Assembly: GCA_964491625.1 (NCBI GenBank)
Contig: CAZBIU010000351.1
Coordinates: forward strand, 1-7,272
DNA length: 7,272 nt
Source: Fen-1118 sp964491625
GTDB lineage: Bacteria; Myxococcota_A; Polyangia; Fen-1088
Direction: 5' to 3'
Positions 6,233-7,272 of this stretch are shown piece after piece. Positions within the stretch are counted from its first letter, which is position 1, and every line of letters starts with the position of its first letter. The position numbers and the translations under genes are program-made. The notes beneath the pieces were generated by a model. It saw nothing but the letters and a program-made list of their open reading frames with translations, was not told where the DNA came from and did no database searches.

Positions 6233-6438
6233 GCGTCGACATGTCGTCGGCGGCCATCGAGGCGCGGTTGCGCGAGGCCAGCCTGCGTACGGGCTCCTTG
6301 CACGCCGAGCTCCGACTGGACGCGAAAGTGGACCTCAGCGGTGAAGCGGTTGCGGCCCGGCTCAAGGAGACGTCCGATCTGCTCGATCTGTGCTTGCAGC
6401 TCGGCAAGGCCGGGCGTTCATCCGCAATCCCGCGATAG
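6229..6438 (+). CDS. Small partner protein of the nucleotidyltransferase-like gene, internally duplicated
   Basis: A 69-residue protein starting at GTG 6229, whose GTGA overlaps the stop of the broken upstream gene, a classic sign of translational coupling; ATG at 6241 (Met5) is an alternative. It consists largely of two related 16-residue units, VDMSSAAIEARLREAS (3-18) and VDLSGEAVAARLKETS (34-49), each probably a short helix, followed by a Leu-rich helix LLDLCLQL (51-58). No DNA-binding motif, membrane segment or HEPN RxxxxH motif is visible. Its frame is intact although its partner is damaged. Function is unknown; an antitoxin-like or regulatory-subunit role is inferred only from the gene pairing. 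Confidence 0.7.
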   Translation: MSVDMSSAAIEARLREASLRTGSLHAELRLDAKVDLSGEAVAARLKETSDLLDLCLQLGKAGRSSAIPR

Positions 6439-6522
6439 CTCCTGAAGGTCGTAGACGTGGCCGTGGCCGGGCGACCGCCGAGCTGCCAACATCAAAGCCT
6501 TCGAGGGATCTCCGTACTTGCA

Positions 6523-7272
6523 CTACTTTGGTGTGAGCTTCAGTATCGCGCCAGAGGAGTCCGCCACATAGATGCTGGTGGCGTCCACAGCGAAGGCCAT
6601 TGTGGGGATGTCAGGCGACACCACAGTTGTGACAGCGCCACCCGGGATGGGTACCCTCATGACCCCGTCACTCCCTACTAGCCAGTAGACGTCGGTCGCA
6701 TCCACGGCAAGGTAATAGGGTTGTCGGTCAGTGGAGGCTAGAGTAGTGGGTGAGCCACCCCCGATGGGCACCTTCATCACGGTGCCAGTGTTGGTGGCGC
6801 GATTGACGGTCGACCAGTACACGTTCGCGGCGTCGACGGCGACGTCGATGGACTGCCACTGCCCCGATGCAACTACGGTGGGCGTGCCTCCGCCAATGGG
6901 CACGCTTTGCACTTTGTCTCCTCCCGTCCAGTACACGGTGGTTGCATTGACAGCGATGTTGTTCACCGTGCCTCCGGAAACGAGGGCTGTCGGAGTGCCG
7001 CCACCTAGGGGTACGGTCATCACGGCATCGCCGTTGCTCTCCCAGTAGACGCCCCTGGCATTCACCGCGATGTATACCGGGTAGACCTGTCCCGTGGCGA
7101 GCGTCGTGGGCGTACCACCGTCGATAGGCACCATCATCACCGTCCCTGCGTTCAGGTTCACCCAGTAGACGTTCTTGGAATCCATGACAAGGTGCGCGGG
7201 AACGTCCTGTCCCGTGGCGAGCGTCGTGGGGGTGCCTCCATTTATCGGCATCTTCCTCACGTCCGTATCATT
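6523..7272 (-). CDS. Repeat β-propeller protein, C-terminal part (5' end outside window)
   Basis: The frame runs open through the right edge; codons upstream of the GTG at 7260 (N-D-T-D) continue the repeat pattern, so that GTG is unlikely to be the true start. The visible 249 or so codons make six repeats of about 40 residues with consensus VMxVPIGGGTPTTLASGQ followed by IAVDATNVYW, each a β-propeller blade of the kind seen in extracytoplasmic proteins of myxobacteria and related bacteria. The last blade is more diverged (SIYVADSSGAIL) and the protein ends KLTPK, which could supply the closing strand. The signal peptide and any N-terminal domain lie outside the window. It converges with the small plus-strand gene across 84 nt. 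The DNA is visibly less GC-rich than the minus-strand block. Role unknown; such proteins usually bind partners or ligands at the cell surface. Confidence 0.88.
   Translation of the reverse strand, partial: NDTDVRKMPINGGTPTTLATGQDVPAHLVMDSKNVYWVNLNAGTVMMVPIDGGTPTTLATGQVYPVYIAVNARGVYWESNGDAVMTVPLGGGTPTALVSGGTVNNIAVNATTVYWTGGDKVQSVPIGGGTPTVVASGQWQSIDVAVDAANVYWSTVNRATNTGTVMKVPIGGGSPTTLASTDRQPYYLAVDATDVYWLVGSDGVMRVPIPGGAVTTVVSPDIPTMAFAVDATSIYVADSSGAILKLTPK
7086..7230 (-). repeat. Exact 25-bp direct repeat, 120 bp apart, inside the propeller gene
   Basis: The 25 bases at 7086-7110 recur identically at 7206-7230, exactly 120 bp (40 codons) apart and encoding the same part of two adjacent blades (TTLATGQ region). 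Other blades carry clearly diverged versions, so these two blades appear to be the product of a recent duplication or gene conversion. Confidence 0.85.

Overview
The window is GC-rich and tightly packed. Its gene content suggests a myxobacterium or related member of the Myxococcota: a Hanks-type kinase-fold protein with a low-complexity linker and one membrane helix, a HEAT-like repeat protein, a radical SAM/SPASM enzyme, an exported-looking repeat protein, and a repeat β-propeller. This assignment rests on gene style only; there is no rRNA or marker gene.

Layout. At the left edge a plus-strand reading frame, open at the window start, ends at 402 (unrecognised helical, basic protein). It converges with a block of four minus-strand genes that are transcribed from about 5609 down to 422. 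In transcription order these are: (1) a 221-residue protein with a short charged N-terminal helix, a hydrophobic segment ending in a lipobox, and repeated RD[ST][LV]P...DxY motifs; (2) 12 nt later, a radical SAM/SPASM protein with both cluster-binding cysteine sets intact; (3) after a 156-nt gap, a HEAT-like repeat protein; (4) 19 nt later, a membrane-anchored kinase-fold protein whose catalytic Asp and Mg-binding Asn are both replaced by Ala, so probably a pseudokinase.

To the right, on the plus strand, is a broken nucleotidyltransferase-like gene with two lesions: an extra G in a 7-G tract and an in-frame TGA. It is followed, with a GTGA overlap, by an intact 69-residue partner that contains an internal duplication. 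The right end holds the C-terminal part of a minus-strand β-propeller protein of about 40-residue repeats. Its 5' end lies outside the window.

The most interesting unit is the repeat protein plus radical SAM/SPASM pair at 3849-5609. It has the layout of a peptide-modification (RiPP-like) system with a multi-core precursor. However, the precursor also looks like a lipoprotein, and the enzyme shows no obvious leader-binding domain. The repeat motif carries an invariant Asp-x-Tyr, making Tyr or Asp the natural candidate sites of modification. I cannot name the chemistry. The HEAT/pseudokinase pair may be a separate transcription unit with its own promoter in the 156-nt gap.
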